Below, one piece after another: positions 1-8,016 of a stretch of DNA of 38,245 nucleotides. Positions within the stretch are counted from its first letter, which is position 1. Every line of letters begins with the position of its first letter. This stretch comes from Paraburkholderia elongata (GTDB lineage Bacteria; Pseudomonadota; Gammaproteobacteria; Burkholderiales; Burkholderiaceae). The notes beneath the pieces were generated by a model, which saw only the letters and a list, made by a program, of their open reading frames with translations, was not told the DNA's origin and searched no databases. The stretch is from contig NZ_WOEZ01000098.1 in assembly GCF_013177735.1 (NCBI RefSeq), positions 1-38,245 of the forward strand, read 5' to 3'. The position numbers and the translations under genes are program-made.

Positions 1-161
1 GGTGGAGGAGGCGGTGCTTCGGGTGCGCTCGACTCCATGCCAGGCATGCCGGCTGGTTCGACGGCGGGTTCCGCCGTGGGCGCAACGGTTTGCGCGAGGG
101 CGCCCGCCCCGGCGAAGCAGAGACACAAAGCAGCGGCGCAAAGCAGGCGTTTGGGCGACAT
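1..161 (-). CDS. Secreted protein of unknown function (5' end only)
   Basis: A minus-strand reading frame starts with ATG at 161 and runs off the left edge; 53 codons are visible. A GGAG ribosome site lies seven bases upstream of the ATG. Residues 1-24 look like a Sec signal peptide: MSPKR basic start, a Leu/Ala/Cys-rich core, then an A-x-A-type cleavage site ending ALAQ. The mature part visible is low-complexity and rich in Ala, Pro, Glu and Met (AGMPGMES, then a run of prolines). Exported or periplasmic location is inferred from the signal peptide. The family cannot be named because the folded part lies outside the window. Confidence 0.6.
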   Translation of the reverse strand, partial: MSPKRLLCAAALCLCFAGAGALAQTVAPTAEPAVEPAGMPGMESSAPEAPPPP

Positions 162-375
162 GTTGAATCTCCGAAGGCTGAAACCTCGACTAGGGCAACA
201 TACAGAAGCACCACGCCAGTGACAATCACTATCCTCGCCGTTAAGTGCGGCGCAGAACCAAGCGCGGGTTGGTCCCAGTATTGAGGTAATTTCGGGCGCG
301 GTAAAATTTCGGGTTCTGCCGGGGCAGACCATAAGTCTGATCGGGTGATCGATATCCATACACTGGGGCGCAATT

Positions 376-1761
376 TTGAATAGTGCACAGCAGCAAGACG
401 GCCTAAAGCGCGGGCTTAAGAATCGCCACATCCAGCTGATTGCGCTGGGCGGGGCGATCGGCACCGGCTTGTTTCTCGGCTCCGCCAGCGTGTTGAAGGC
501 AGCCGGCCCGTCAATGATTCTCGGCTACGCGATCGGCGGCATCATCGCCTTCATGATCATGCGGCAGCTCGGCGAAATGGTCGCGCAGGAACCGGTTGCC
601 GGTTCGTTTAGCCACTTCGCGTACAAATATTGGGGCGACTTTCCTGGCTTTCTGTCCGGCTGGAACTACTGGGTGCTGTACGTGCTCGTGAGCATGGCCG
701 AGCTGACCGCAGTCGGCACTTACGTGCATTACTGGTGGCCGGGGGTGCCCACGTGGGTCTCGGCGCTGGTGTGCTTCGCCGTCATCAACGCGATCAATCT
801 CGCCAACGTCAAAGCGTACGGCGAAACCGAATTCTGGTTTGCGATCATCAAGGTGGTAGCGGTGATCGGCATGATCCTGTTCGGCGGCTATCTGCTGATC
901 AGCGGTCATGGTGGGCCGCAAGCCTCGATCACCAATCTCTGGGCCGACGGCGGCTTTTTCCCGCACGGTTTTCATGGCCTGTTCTCAATGCTCGCGGTCA
1001 TCATGTTTTCGTTCGGCGGGCTCGAGTTGATCGGCATTACGGCTGCTGAAGCGGCCGACCCGCAGAAGAGTATTCCGAAGGCCGTGAATCAGGTGATCTA
1101 CCGGATTCTGATTTTCTACATCTGCTCGCTGGCGGTGCTGCTCTCGTTGTATCCGTGGAATCAGGTAGCGGCCGGCGGCAGCCCGTTCGTGATGATCTTC
1201 TCGCAGATCGGCTCGACGCTGACCGCGAATGTGCTCAACGTGGTGGTGCTGACCGCGGCGCTGTCGGTGTACAACAGCGGCGTGTATGCGAATAGCCGCA
1301 TGCTCTACGGTCTCGCGGAACAGGGCAACGCTCCGCGTGCGCTGATGAAGGTCGACCGGCGCGGCGTGCCGTATATGGCGATCGGTTTGTCGGCGCTCGC
1401 CACGTTCACGTGCGTGATCATCAACTATCTGATTCCGGCCGAAGCGCTCGGCTTGCTGATGGCGCTGGTGATGGCCGCACTCGTGCTGAACTGGGCGCTG
1501 ATCAGCCTGACGCATCTGAAGTCGCGCAAGGCGATGGTGGCGGCGGGCGAGACGCTCGTGTTTAAATCGTTCTGGTTCCCGGTCAGCAACTGGATCTGCC
1601 TCGCGTTCATGGCGCTGATCCTCGTGATTCTGGCCATGACGCCGGGCCTCTCGGTCTCGGTGTGGCTCGTGCCCGCCTGGCTGGTCGTGATGTGGGGCGG
1701 CTATGTGTTCAAGCGCCGGCGCGCAGCAATGCATGGCGGCGCGCAGGTGGTAGGGCAGTAA
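376..1761 (+). CDS. aroP: Aromatic amino acid permease, AroP type (APC superfamily)
   Basis: Inner-membrane proton symporter for import of aromatic amino acids. The 461-residue protein closely follows the E. coli AroP/PheP pattern over its whole length (AroP is about 457 residues). It has the N-terminal block LKNRHIQLIALGGAIGTG near residue 14, RQLGEMVAQEPVAGSFSHFA near 63-82, the central IMFSFGGLELIGITAAEA segment and about twelve hydrophobic helices, with a basic C-terminal tail. The start is TTG at 376; no ATG in frame lies close upstream and the homology begins within ten residues of it. The gene stands alone and is followed by a strong terminator. Specificity for Phe/Tyr/Trp is inferred from resemblance; a related neutral amino acid permease is possible. 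Confidence 0.88.
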   Translation: MNSAQQQDGLKRGLKNRHIQLIALGGAIGTGLFLGSASVLKAAGPSMILGYAIGGIIAFMIMRQLGEMVAQEPVAGSFSHFAYKYWGDFPGFLSGWNYWVLYVLVSMAELTAVGTYVHYWWPGVPTWVSALVCFAVINAINLANVKAYGETEFWFAIIKVVAVIGMILFGGYLLISGHGGPQASITNLWADGGFFPHGFHGLFSMLAVIMFSFGGLELIGITAAEAADPQKSIPKAVNQVIYRILIFYICSLAVLLSLYPWNQVAAGGSPFVMIFSQIGSTLTANVLNVVVLTAALSVYNSGVYANSRMLYGLAEQGNAPRALMKVDRRGVPYMAIGLSALATFTCVIINYLIPAEALGLLMALVMAALVLNWALISLTHLKSRKAMVAAGETLVFKSFWFPVSNWICLAFMALILVILAMTPGLSVSVWLVPAWLVVMWGGYVFKRRRAAMHGGAQVVGQ

Positions 1762-1828
1762 GGCAGATAGCGGGCGCCGGCGCCGTTGGCGTCGGACCGC
1801 CCAATCCCGGGAAGCGCTTCAATATGCG

Positions 1829-1869
1829 GCGGCCCGCCATCCTCACAACGGATGCGCGGGCCGCTTTTT
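1829..1869 (+). terminator. Rho-independent terminator of aroP
   Basis: A perfect nine-base inverted repeat, GCGGCCCGC at 1829-1837 and GCGGGCCGC at 1856-1864, with an 18-base loop, is followed at once by TTTTTG. It lies 68 bases after the permease stop codon and closes that transcription unit. Confidence 0.88.
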
Positions 1870-2001
1870 GTTTCGTCTCAGTTGCGTGCGAGTACGGGGA
1901 AGGGACGGCAGGTGCGGAGAATACGTTAGAATTTCCGGCGTTTGGAACGCCGGGAAGAACGCCGGGAAAAAACGATAGTAGGTAAATATGACAGATCGGC
2001 C

Positions 2002-2850
2002 ATGAAAGAAATCTCCATCGTTGTCCCCTGCTTTAACCAGGAAGAATTCATCGCGGAGACCCTCGAATCGGTGTTGCGCCAGTCCCATAGCGACTGGGAA
2101 TGCATCATCGTGAATGATGGGTCTACCGATGGTTCAGAGGCCATCATTCAGCAGTACGCAAAGAAAGATCGCCGGTTCCTGTCTTTTACCAAGGCCAACG
2201 GTGGCGTCGCTGCAGCGCGAAACTTCGGCTTCTCGCAGGCGAAAGGGATGCTCTTTGTGCCCCTCGATGGCGACGACAAGCTGCACCCAGATTTTCTGCG
2301 GCGGGCCGTCGAGTGCTTCACCACGCAGCCTGATATCGACCTTGTTCACTGCAAGACTCAGCGTTTCGGGGAGTCGAGCAAGACCTGGCGCTTGCCTGAG
2401 TACAGCTACGAAAAGCTGCTTTGGCAAAACATGATCGTCAACACGACCATGTACCGGCGTGAGGCGTTTTTCCGCTCCGGCGGGTATGCGTCGGAAATGG
2501 TCCATGGTTTCGAGGACTGGGAATTCTACGTGCGGCTCCTGAGCCCGCAATCCAAGGTGTGGTTTGTCGATGCCCCGCTGTACCTCTATCGCGTGAAGAA
2601 GAGTTCACGATCAACCCAACTGGTCGAGTTGGGAAAGGTCGAGGAATCGCAACGCCTCATCTACGTGCGCAACCGTGCGATTTATGACCGGTTCGTGGAT
2701 AACCCAATCAGTGTTTTCGGCAAGCGCATGAAGGAGTTTGCGCCGTTCTACTCGGCGCGCTACAAGCGGCAGGTCCACTACGTGCATATGGCTTATAGCG
2801 TTGTGATTGCGGGGCTGCTGGGAGTTGGCGCTTTGCTCCTTCGGCATTGA
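2002..2850 (+). CDS. Family 2 glycosyltransferase with C-terminal membrane anchor
   Basis: Transfers a sugar from a nucleotide-activated donor, probably in surface polysaccharide or glycolipid assembly at the cytoplasmic face of the inner membrane; acceptor unknown. The 282-residue protein has the GT-A start ISIVVPCFNQ (residues 4-13), the nucleotide-binding NDGSTDGS (38-45), a DxD-type metal motif in LDGDD (88-92) and a GFEDWEFY segment that fits the catalytic-base region. One hydrophobic helix ends the protein. The frame stays open upstream to a TTG at 1942, but homology starts exactly at the ATG at 2002, so that start is preferred. A five-codon reading frame (ATG 1988, stop 2003-2005) overlaps this start. 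The gene is solitary, so its pathway cannot be read from neighbours. Confidence 0.82.
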   Translation: MKEISIVVPCFNQEEFIAETLESVLRQSHSDWECIIVNDGSTDGSEAIIQQYAKKDRRFLSFTKANGGVAAARNFGFSQAKGMLFVPLDGDDKLHPDFLRRAVECFTTQPDIDLVHCKTQRFGESSKTWRLPEYSYEKLLWQNMIVNTTMYRREAFFRSGGYASEMVHGFEDWEFYVRLLSPQSKVWFVDAPLYLYRVKKSSRSTQLVELGKVEESQRLIYVRNRAIYDRFVDNPISVFGKRMKEFAPFYSARYKRQVHYVHMAYSVVIAGLLGVGALLLRH

Positions 2851-2899
2851 CTTGCGGATCACGTTGCACCTGCTGATCTGCGAGACGGATCAGCTTGAT

Positions 2900-2925
2900 T
2901 CGCCCGCGTTGGTCCACGCGGGCGA
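2900..2925. terminator. Strong hairpin between glycosyltransferase and mdlA relic
   Basis: TCGCCCGCGT at 2900-2909 and ACGCGGGCGA at 2916-2925 form a perfect ten-base stem with a six-base loop. It begins three bases beyond the mdlA stop on the minus strand and 49 bases after the glycosyltransferase stop on the plus strand. A second six-base inverted repeat (CTGATC/GATCAG) precedes it on the plus strand. Neither strand has a T-run after the stem, so it may be a 3' stabiliser or a weak bidirectional terminator. Confidence 0.5.
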
Positions 2926-2928
2926 CGG

Positions 2929-3429
2929 TCAAACCAGGAAACGGTCGACCTCTTTCTCCCGCCAGATGATTCCCGCGCCGGGCGCGTCTCCGAAATGCGC
3001 ATCGCCGTCCTTGAACTGCAGAACGGGCTCGACGATCGGGCCGGCGAGATCCATGCGTTCGAGCCAGTGGCACGTCGGCCTGACTGCCAGCAGATGCGCG
3101 CTGAATTCCTGAAAGATGTGGCTGGACATCGGCATGGCCGTATGGCCGATCAGGCGGAATCGGGACTGCATCAGCTGGTCGATCGTGTAGGGCGCGAGTG
3201 GCATGTCTTTGACGACCGCAGCGAGCTCCTCGACCATCTGCCGAACTGGCTTGAGCGCGAGCGGCGTGTAGGTGAACAGATAGGATGTGCCGGTGACGTT
3301 CGCATTCGTCTGCAAGTCGATCAGCACGAGCGGCGACGTCGCCACCGTGCCGACTGCGGTCTTGACCGGATATTGCAGTGGAACGTTGACGGCCCGCGCG
3401 CGCAGGCCGGTGATGCGGATGTCGGTCAT
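2929..3429 (-). pseudogene. mdlA: Mandelate racemase with central barrel deleted in frame
   Basis: Residues 1-95 follow the N-terminal capping domain of Pseudomonas mandelate racemase (RAVNVPLQYPVKTAVGTV near residues 13-30). Residues from about 98 to 166 follow its C-terminal end (PMSSHIFQEFSAHLL, HWLERMDLAGPIVEP, GIIWREKE). The family is about 359 residues; here it is 166, so about 190 central residues are absent without loss of frame. By comparison with the P. putida enzyme, the missing part holds the catalytic lysines (K164/K166) and the metal ligands D195, E221 and E247; the His297 and Glu317 equivalents remain. The junction lies near 3130-3145, around a repeated GGCCAT. The ATG overlaps the mdlB stop (ATGA). 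It cannot be an active racemase. Confidence 0.85.
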
Positions 3430-3701
3430 GGTGCCTCGAAAAGTTGAGTGAGCGGCGACGGCGCAGGCGCGCCGCCATCTGCTTTCGGCCCGTACGGCCA
3501 GAGGAAGTCCCGCGACAGTTGGCCGATGTCGGGGCAGCCGATCTGCGCGAGCGTGGTGTCGATCTCGCTCTTCAGCATCGACAGCACGGCTTCGACGCCG
3601 CGCTCGCCGTCGGCGGCGAGGCCATACAGCGTCGCGCGGCCGAGCAGCACCGCTTTCGCGCCCATCGCGATCGCCTTCACGACATTGACGGGCTGGCTCA
3701 T
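3426..3701 (-). pseudogene. mdlB: (S)-mandelate dehydrogenase with central part deleted in frame
   Basis: A 91-codon frame starts with MSQPVN, like the MSQ start of P. putida MdlB, then jumps directly to the C-terminal region: VKAIAMGAKAVLLGRATLYG and TLAQIGCPDI. MdlB is about 390 residues, so some 280-300 central residues are missing while frame, start and stop are kept. The lost part includes nearly the whole FMN-dependent alpha-hydroxyacid oxidase barrel with its catalytic His and Arg. A good ribosome site, AAGGAG, lies six bases before the ATG at 3701. The stop overlaps the mdlA ATG, showing the old operon coupling. The product cannot oxidise mandelate. Confidence 0.8.
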
Positions 3702-3723
3702 CTCTGTCTCCTTCTGCATGCGC

Positions 3724-3812
3724 TCAAGCGCGCGTCTCGACTTCGATGAGGAACGGCTTGTTGCCGGCAAGCGCCTGGTCGAGCGCCGCCTTTCGAGATA
3801 TTTCCAGTGACG
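3724..3812 (-). pseudogene. mdlC: C-terminal tail of a thiamine-diphosphate enzyme, probably benzoylformate decarboxylase
   Basis: A short frame upstream of mdlB reads as a coherent enzyme tail, ALDQALAGNKPFLIEVETRA, ending in TGA at 3724-3726. The pattern of acidic/alanine helix, then KPFLIEVE strand and stop, is the usual C-terminus of thiamine-diphosphate decarboxylases. The position directly before mdlB matches the P. putida order mdlC-mdlB-mdlA. Everything upstream of about 3812 is replaced by the truncated iorB on the other strand. The assignment rests on about 27 residues plus context, so it is moderate. Confidence 0.5.
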
Positions 3813-5129
3813 CGGCACGAACTGAACGGGCGCAAGCCGGTGTTTTCGTTGACGCCGAATCCCGGCGACGTTGATATCGCGGTCGCCTCGGAACTGGTCG
3901 AAGCTGCGCGCATTGTGCAAAATGGCTTCGCTAATCCGCAACGTACGACGATCGTCGGCTCGATCCATCGCGAGTACGCGGTGTCCGAAAAGGTCGCAAT
4001 GGCGGATGGCCGCTACGACACGAGCAAGGCGCTCGACGCGTTGCAATCGATGGCACGGCTTTGCGTGCTGTTCGACATGCGCGAGATGGCCTGGCAGCAC
4101 GGTACAGTGATCAATACGGTGATGTTCGGTGCGATGGCGGGCGCTGGTGCGCTGCCGCTGTCACGGACGGCATGCGAAGCGGCGATCCGCGCCGCCGGCA
4201 AAGCGGTTGACGCGAGTCTCGCGGGTTTTTCAGCCGGTCATGATGCGGCGCGTGCATCCTCCGCAGTGAAGCACCGTCTCGCGGTGCTCCCGGCGCCGTT
4301 GCGCGAAGTCGTCGATGCTGGCGCCGCTTTGACCACCGACTATCAGGATGCGCGCTATGCGCAGCAATATCGCGATGCGGTAGAAACTCTGCGACGCGCT
4401 GAAATCGACGCGGGCGGAGCCTCCGGGCAATTCCCCGTCACGCGCGAAGCGGCGCGCTTTCTCGCGCTGTGGATGAGCTACGAAGACGTGATTCGGGTCG
4501 CCGACCTGAAGACGCGCCGAGAGCGGCTCGATAAGGTGCGCCGTGAAATGTGTGCGCAACCGGGCGATATCGTGCAATTGACTGAATTCCTCAAGCCCGG
4601 CCGAGACGAAGTGCTGTCTATGCTGCCACCGCGGCTCGCCGCGTCGCTCGAACGCCGCGCGTTCGTGATGAGCAAGCCGCGCAACATTGGGCTGCATATC
4701 CGCACCGATACGGTCAGCGGGTTCGCGATGTTGTGCGCGCTGCGCAGCCTGCGGCGCTGGCGGCGGCGTACCGCGCGCTTTCACAGTGAGCATCGGCTGA
4801 TTGCGGAATGGCAGGAGCGGCTGCGCCGGCTGCTGGCGGTCCCCGGTATGACGGATGCCGCGTACGAGCTCGCGCTCGCGGGCAATCTGGTGAAAGGTTA
4901 TGGCCAGACGCACGCACATGGCCAGAAGAATCTGCGCGCGATACTCGCCGATATCGACAGCCCTACCGCGCGTGCCGGCGCCGATCTCGCAGCGCGTATT
5001 CGCGCCGCCCGCGAGGCCGCGCTAGCCGACCCCGAAGGGCGGCAGCTCGCGAAGACGCTTGGACTTCCGACGCCTGAGCCGGCAGCACGACCGATCCACT
5101 TCGTTCGCAATAAAAGCGCAGCAAAGTGA
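3807..5129 (+). pseudogene. iorB: Indolepyruvate oxidoreductase beta subunit, N-terminus missing
   Basis: IorB-type proteins pair with a thiamine-diphosphate alpha subunit to decarboxylate aryl-2-oxoacids oxidatively to acyl-CoA. The 440-codon frame begins inside the domain: PVFSLTPNPGDVDIAVASEL near residues 11-30, VINTVMFGAMAGAGALP near 100-116, and the C-terminal module with MLPPRLAASLERR, GLHIRTDTVSGFAML and LVKGYGQTHAHGQKN. Relatives are about 510 residues, with a glycine-rich start that is absent here, so about 70 residues are lost. The first usable start is GTG at 3807, within bases of the mdlC fragment on the other strand, and it has no good ribosome site. No alpha subunit is present. 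It is probably inactive, though the remaining frame is intact. Confidence 0.75.
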
Positions 5130-5181
5130 GCGCGCGCTCAACAGCGGAACAACATACCAGCGCTCAAGGAGGCTGGCATAG

Positions 5182-5982
5182 CTAGTCCCTTTGCAACATC
5201 GACCCCAGAAGTCTCGCCAGAGCGGGTTCGGACAGCATCTTCTCGCCTGCGTCCGGCAGCGACGAAATCACCTTGGCGGATTGTTCGATATGCGAGCGGG
5301 CAGCCTCGCGCGCAGCAGCGGTGTCGTGGCTCGCAATGGCGTCGACCAGATGTTGACGATGTTTGGCCATGCGTTTCGTGATCTTTCGCCAGGTCTCATA
5401 TGAGTCACCAGTGAGTTCTCTTGCGAAGCCGATCTGAACACTGGCGAGAAATCTGCAAAGCGCGGCAAGCAGTACATTGCCCGACGCTTTGGCGAGCGTA
5501 TCGATAAAGAGTCGCAGACCTTCCGCCACCGCTTCGGAATCCGTTCCTTCGTTGATCTGGCGCAGTGCCTCGCGCATCGCCTGAAGGTCCGCCTCGGTGG
5601 CTCGCCTGGCGGCGAGTTCCGCGGCATACCCGTTGAGCGCACCCATCACGCCCAATACTTCCGCAATGCCGACGCGTTCGAGTTGCATCATCGAAAGAAG
5701 CGATACGCCGATGAGCTGGTCGGCGTCAGCCGTCACATACGCGCCGCTGCCATGCCGTACTTCGACCAGCTGCGCTGTCGTCAAGCCGCGAATGGCTTCC
5801 CGGATCGTCGGGCCGCTCACGCCATAACCTTCCGCGAGCTGCTTCTCGGTTGGCAGCTTCGTGCCGCGGGTGAGTTCGCCGTCGAGGATCCGGCCTCGCA
5901 AGTCTTCGAGAATCTGTTCGGCGGCATTGCCGCGGGCAAGTCGACGTGTTGGCTGCCAGGAGGGTTCAGTTGGTGTTTGCAT
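5182..5982 (-). CDS. FadR-type GntR transcriptional regulator
   Basis: DNA-binding repressor or activator of 266 residues. The N-terminal winged helix spans about residues 19-80, with the typical GTKLPTEKQLAEGYGVSGPTI and a wing VEVRHGSGAYV. The helical FCD ligand-binding domain follows (about 100-245), with a conserved-type HRQHLVDAIASHD segment. It is the last gene of the minus-strand catabolic block at 5.2-10.5 kb and has its own promoter at 6021-6049 carrying a GTCACC/GTGAC palindrome. A matching palindrome lies at the promoter of the first gene of the block. It is therefore inferred to autoregulate and to control the block, with a pathway carboxylic acid as effector. Confidence 0.85.
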   Translation of the reverse strand: MQTPTEPSWQPTRRLARGNAAEQILEDLRGRILDGELTRGTKLPTEKQLAEGYGVSGPTIREAIRGLTTAQLVEVRHGSGAYVTADADQLIGVSLLSMMQLERVGIAEVLGVMGALNGYAAELAARRATEADLQAMREALRQINEGTDSEAVAEGLRLFIDTLAKASGNVLLAALCRFLASVQIGFARELTGDSYETWRKITKRMAKHRQHLVDAIASHDTAAAREAARSHIEQSAKVISSLPDAGEKMLSEPALARLLGSMLQRD

Positions 5983-6020
5983 GGGTGCTTTCCTTTTTTG
6001 CTGGACCTGCGTCTGGCATC

Positions 6021-6049
6021 ACTATACTCTACGAGTCACCTTGTGACCT
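6021..6049 (-). promoter_or_regulatory. Promoter and operator of the GntR regulator
   Basis: On the minus strand a -10-like TATAGT (6021-6026) lies 17 bases from a weak -35 (AGGTCA, 6044-6049). The imperfect palindrome AGTCACC-T-TGTGACC at 6034-6048 covers the spacer and the -35. It differs from the site at 10601-10615 in only three of 15 positions. This is the expected place for an autorepression site. Confidence 0.6.
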
Positions 6050-6102
6050 TGTTAATGTTGGTGCGGACGAAAAATGAGCGACCCTGTTTATGCCGGACCG
6101 CT

Positions 6103-6534
6103 TTATCCGACATCCGCCTTCAACCCCGCACGGGCGATACCTGCCGCTGCGCAGACTTCATCTTTCTCCGGGTGATCGCCGCTGACTCCCACTGCGCCGA
6201 TCACATGGTCGTCAGAATCGCGAATCAGCACACCCCCGGCAACCGGAACGATCCGGCCCGCGGAGATGTCCGTTAGCGCGGCGAAGAACGCTGGAGCCGC
6301 TTCGGCGCGCTGCGCGAGAGCGCGGCTGCCGATCCCCATGCCGAGCGCGCCCCACGCTTTGGCCTGGGCGATTTGCGGTCGGAGGATGCCGCTGTTGTCT
6401 TCCCGTTTGAAAGCGACCAGATGGCCTCCGGCATCGAGCACGGCAACGGACAGCGGCGCGCAAGCGGATTCGCGTGCCGTGGCGAGCGCCGCATCTACAA
6501 TCGTCGTGGCCTGATTCAGCGACAGGGTTTCCAT
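6103..6534 (-). CDS. HbpS/GlcG-like (DUF336) protein
   Basis: A 143-residue single-domain protein of the heme-binding HbpS/GlcG family. It has the family pattern LSVAVLDAGGHLVAFKRED, AQAKAWGALGMG and a C-terminal GGVLIRDSDDHVIGAVGVSG. Members of this family often lie in catabolic operons for glycolate, propanediol or aromatic acids; their exact role is usually unknown. ATG at 6534 is chosen because AAGGAG lies six bases upstream and homology begins at METLSL; the frame remains open further upstream but that part has no family character. It lies 28 bases after the MFS gene and is probably co-transcribed with it. Confidence 0.8.
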   Translation of the reverse strand: METLSLNQATTIVDAALATARESACAPLSVAVLDAGGHLVAFKREDNSGILRPQIAQAKAWGALGMGIGSRALAQRAEAAPAFFAALTDISAGRIVPVAGGVLIRDSDDHVIGAVGVSGDHPEKDEVCAAAGIARAGLKADVG

Positions 6535-6562
6535 GAATCTTCTCCTTGTTGAAACATGTGGA

Positions 6563-7978
6563 TCAGTGGGGGAATGCCTCGCTACCGGATGCGCGTTTGA
6601 GCGGTCCTCGCGTGACGGAGTGTGAGAGCGTGTCCTCATGAACGCCGTCGTGCGGCTGCAGGTTCCTCTTGCGCCGTTGTATCAGTCGTCCCAGCACGAG
6701 TACGGCCAGTGCGGCGCCCACCGATGTTGCACCGGCGATCGCAAAGAGAATCGACGGCGCGACACCGTCGCCGAGTAACACGCCGCCCATGACGGGTCCG
6801 GCAATCGCCCCGGTGCGGCCGATACCCATTGCCCAGCCGATGCCAGTAGCGCGCAGGCCGGTTTCATAGAACACCGCGCACAGGGCCACCGTACACATCT
6901 GCGCGCCGATGCTGAACGCACCGGCGACAAAGCTCGTCAGATACAAAAGCCCAGGCGACCATCCGACGAGGCCGATTGCCGAGATGGCCATGGCGCCGGC
7001 AAGATAGGCGCAACCGATGACGCGCGTCGGCCCGAAGCGGTCGGCGAGACGACCGAGCATGATGCATCCGGCGACCGCGCCGAGATTGAGCATCGCGACG
7101 GCCAGCACGGCCTTGCCGATGTCCAGCCCATTCGTGCGCGCGACAACCGGGATCCAGTTGATCAGGAAGTACGTCAACAGCAGGCTCAGGAAGAACGCGA
7201 TCCATAGCAGGAACGTCGCGGTAGCGCGTCCTTGCGTGAAGAGGCTGGACACGGGTGAATGAGGCATTGCCGCGCGACAGTCCGATTCGCCGTTCCACCG
7301 CGACTCGGCGTCCAGCCGCCGCAGAATCCGCGCGATGGCGGCATGGTCGTTTTGCAGCGCGAGGTAGCGCACCGATTCCGGCACCAGCAAGATGAACGCA
7401 GGGAGAATGATCAGCGGCAGCATGCCGCCCGCGATGAACACGCTCTTCCACCCGAACGCGGGAATCAGCAGGGCCGAACCGGCGCCGCCCAGCACGGCAC
7501 CGAGCGGAAATCCGCAGAACATTGCGCCTACCAGTGTGCTTCTGAGCCGCTTGGGCGCATATTCCGAGGCCAGTGAAATGAAACTCGGCAGTGCGCCGCC
7601 GAGGCCTATGCCTGTGATGAACCGCAATATCGAAAGCGCCGCGGTGGAATGAGCGAACGGAGTGAGCAGGGAGGCGACGGAAAAGACGAGCACGGCGCAT
7701 GACAAGGTGACCTTACGTCCGAAGCGATCACCGGCCGCGCCGAATGCCAGCGCCCCGAGCAATCCACCGAGCAGTCCCGCGCCAAACACGGGACCGAACG
7801 CCGATGGCGCCGCGCCCCAGGCGGCCATGATTTCAGGCGCTACAAATGCGATCGCCTGGGTGTCGAATCCGTCCACCATCGCCACCAGCCCGCACAGTAG
7901 AAAAATGCTGATCTGCAGACCCGTCACCGGCCCTTCGTCGATGATGGATTCGAGATCCAGTTTGCCTGTCGGTTGCAT
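6563..7978 (-). CDS. MFS transporter, aromatic acid:H+ symporter (AAHS) type
   Basis: A 471-residue inner-membrane importer with twelve predicted helices. The helix 1 motif DGFDTQAIAFVAPEI (residues 36-50) and the loop motif GAAGDRFGRK are typical of the PcaK/BenK/MhpT group, which take up aromatic acids with protons. The second-half loop GRLADRFGP is present too. The acidic/basic pattern suggests an anionic substrate. The gene follows the outer-membrane protein gene by 38 bases, so uptake across both membranes is encoded together. Specificity is unknown; the aldolase and cupin next door suggest an oxygenated aromatic or an aliphatic hydroxy-oxo acid. Confidence 0.87.
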   Translation of the reverse strand: MQPTGKLDLESIIDEGPVTGLQISIFLLCGLVAMVDGFDTQAIAFVAPEIMAAWGAAPSAFGPVFGAGLLGGLLGALAFGAAGDRFGRKVTLSCAVLVFSVASLLTPFAHSTAALSILRFITGIGLGGALPSFISLASEYAPKRLRSTLVGAMFCGFPLGAVLGGAGSALLIPAFGWKSVFIAGGMLPLIILPAFILLVPESVRYLALQNDHAAIARILRRLDAESRWNGESDCRAAMPHSPVSSLFTQGRATATFLLWIAFFLSLLLTYFLINWIPVVARTNGLDIGKAVLAVAMLNLGAVAGCIMLGRLADRFGPTRVIGCAYLAGAMAISAIGLVGWSPGLLYLTSFVAGAFSIGAQMCTVALCAVFYETGLRATGIGWAMGIGRTGAIAGPVMGGVLLGDGVAPSILFAIAGATSVGAALAVLVLGRLIQRRKRNLQPHDGVHEDTLSHSVTRGPLKRASGSEAFPH

Positions 7979-8016
7979 GTATTACTCCATAAACGGACGA
8001 CATCCGGTCGTGGACA

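Noticed and set aside
985..1734. Minus-strand frame of 249 codons opposite the permease
   Set aside because: Antisense to aroP; the His/Arg/Glu-rich composition is typical of shadow frames.
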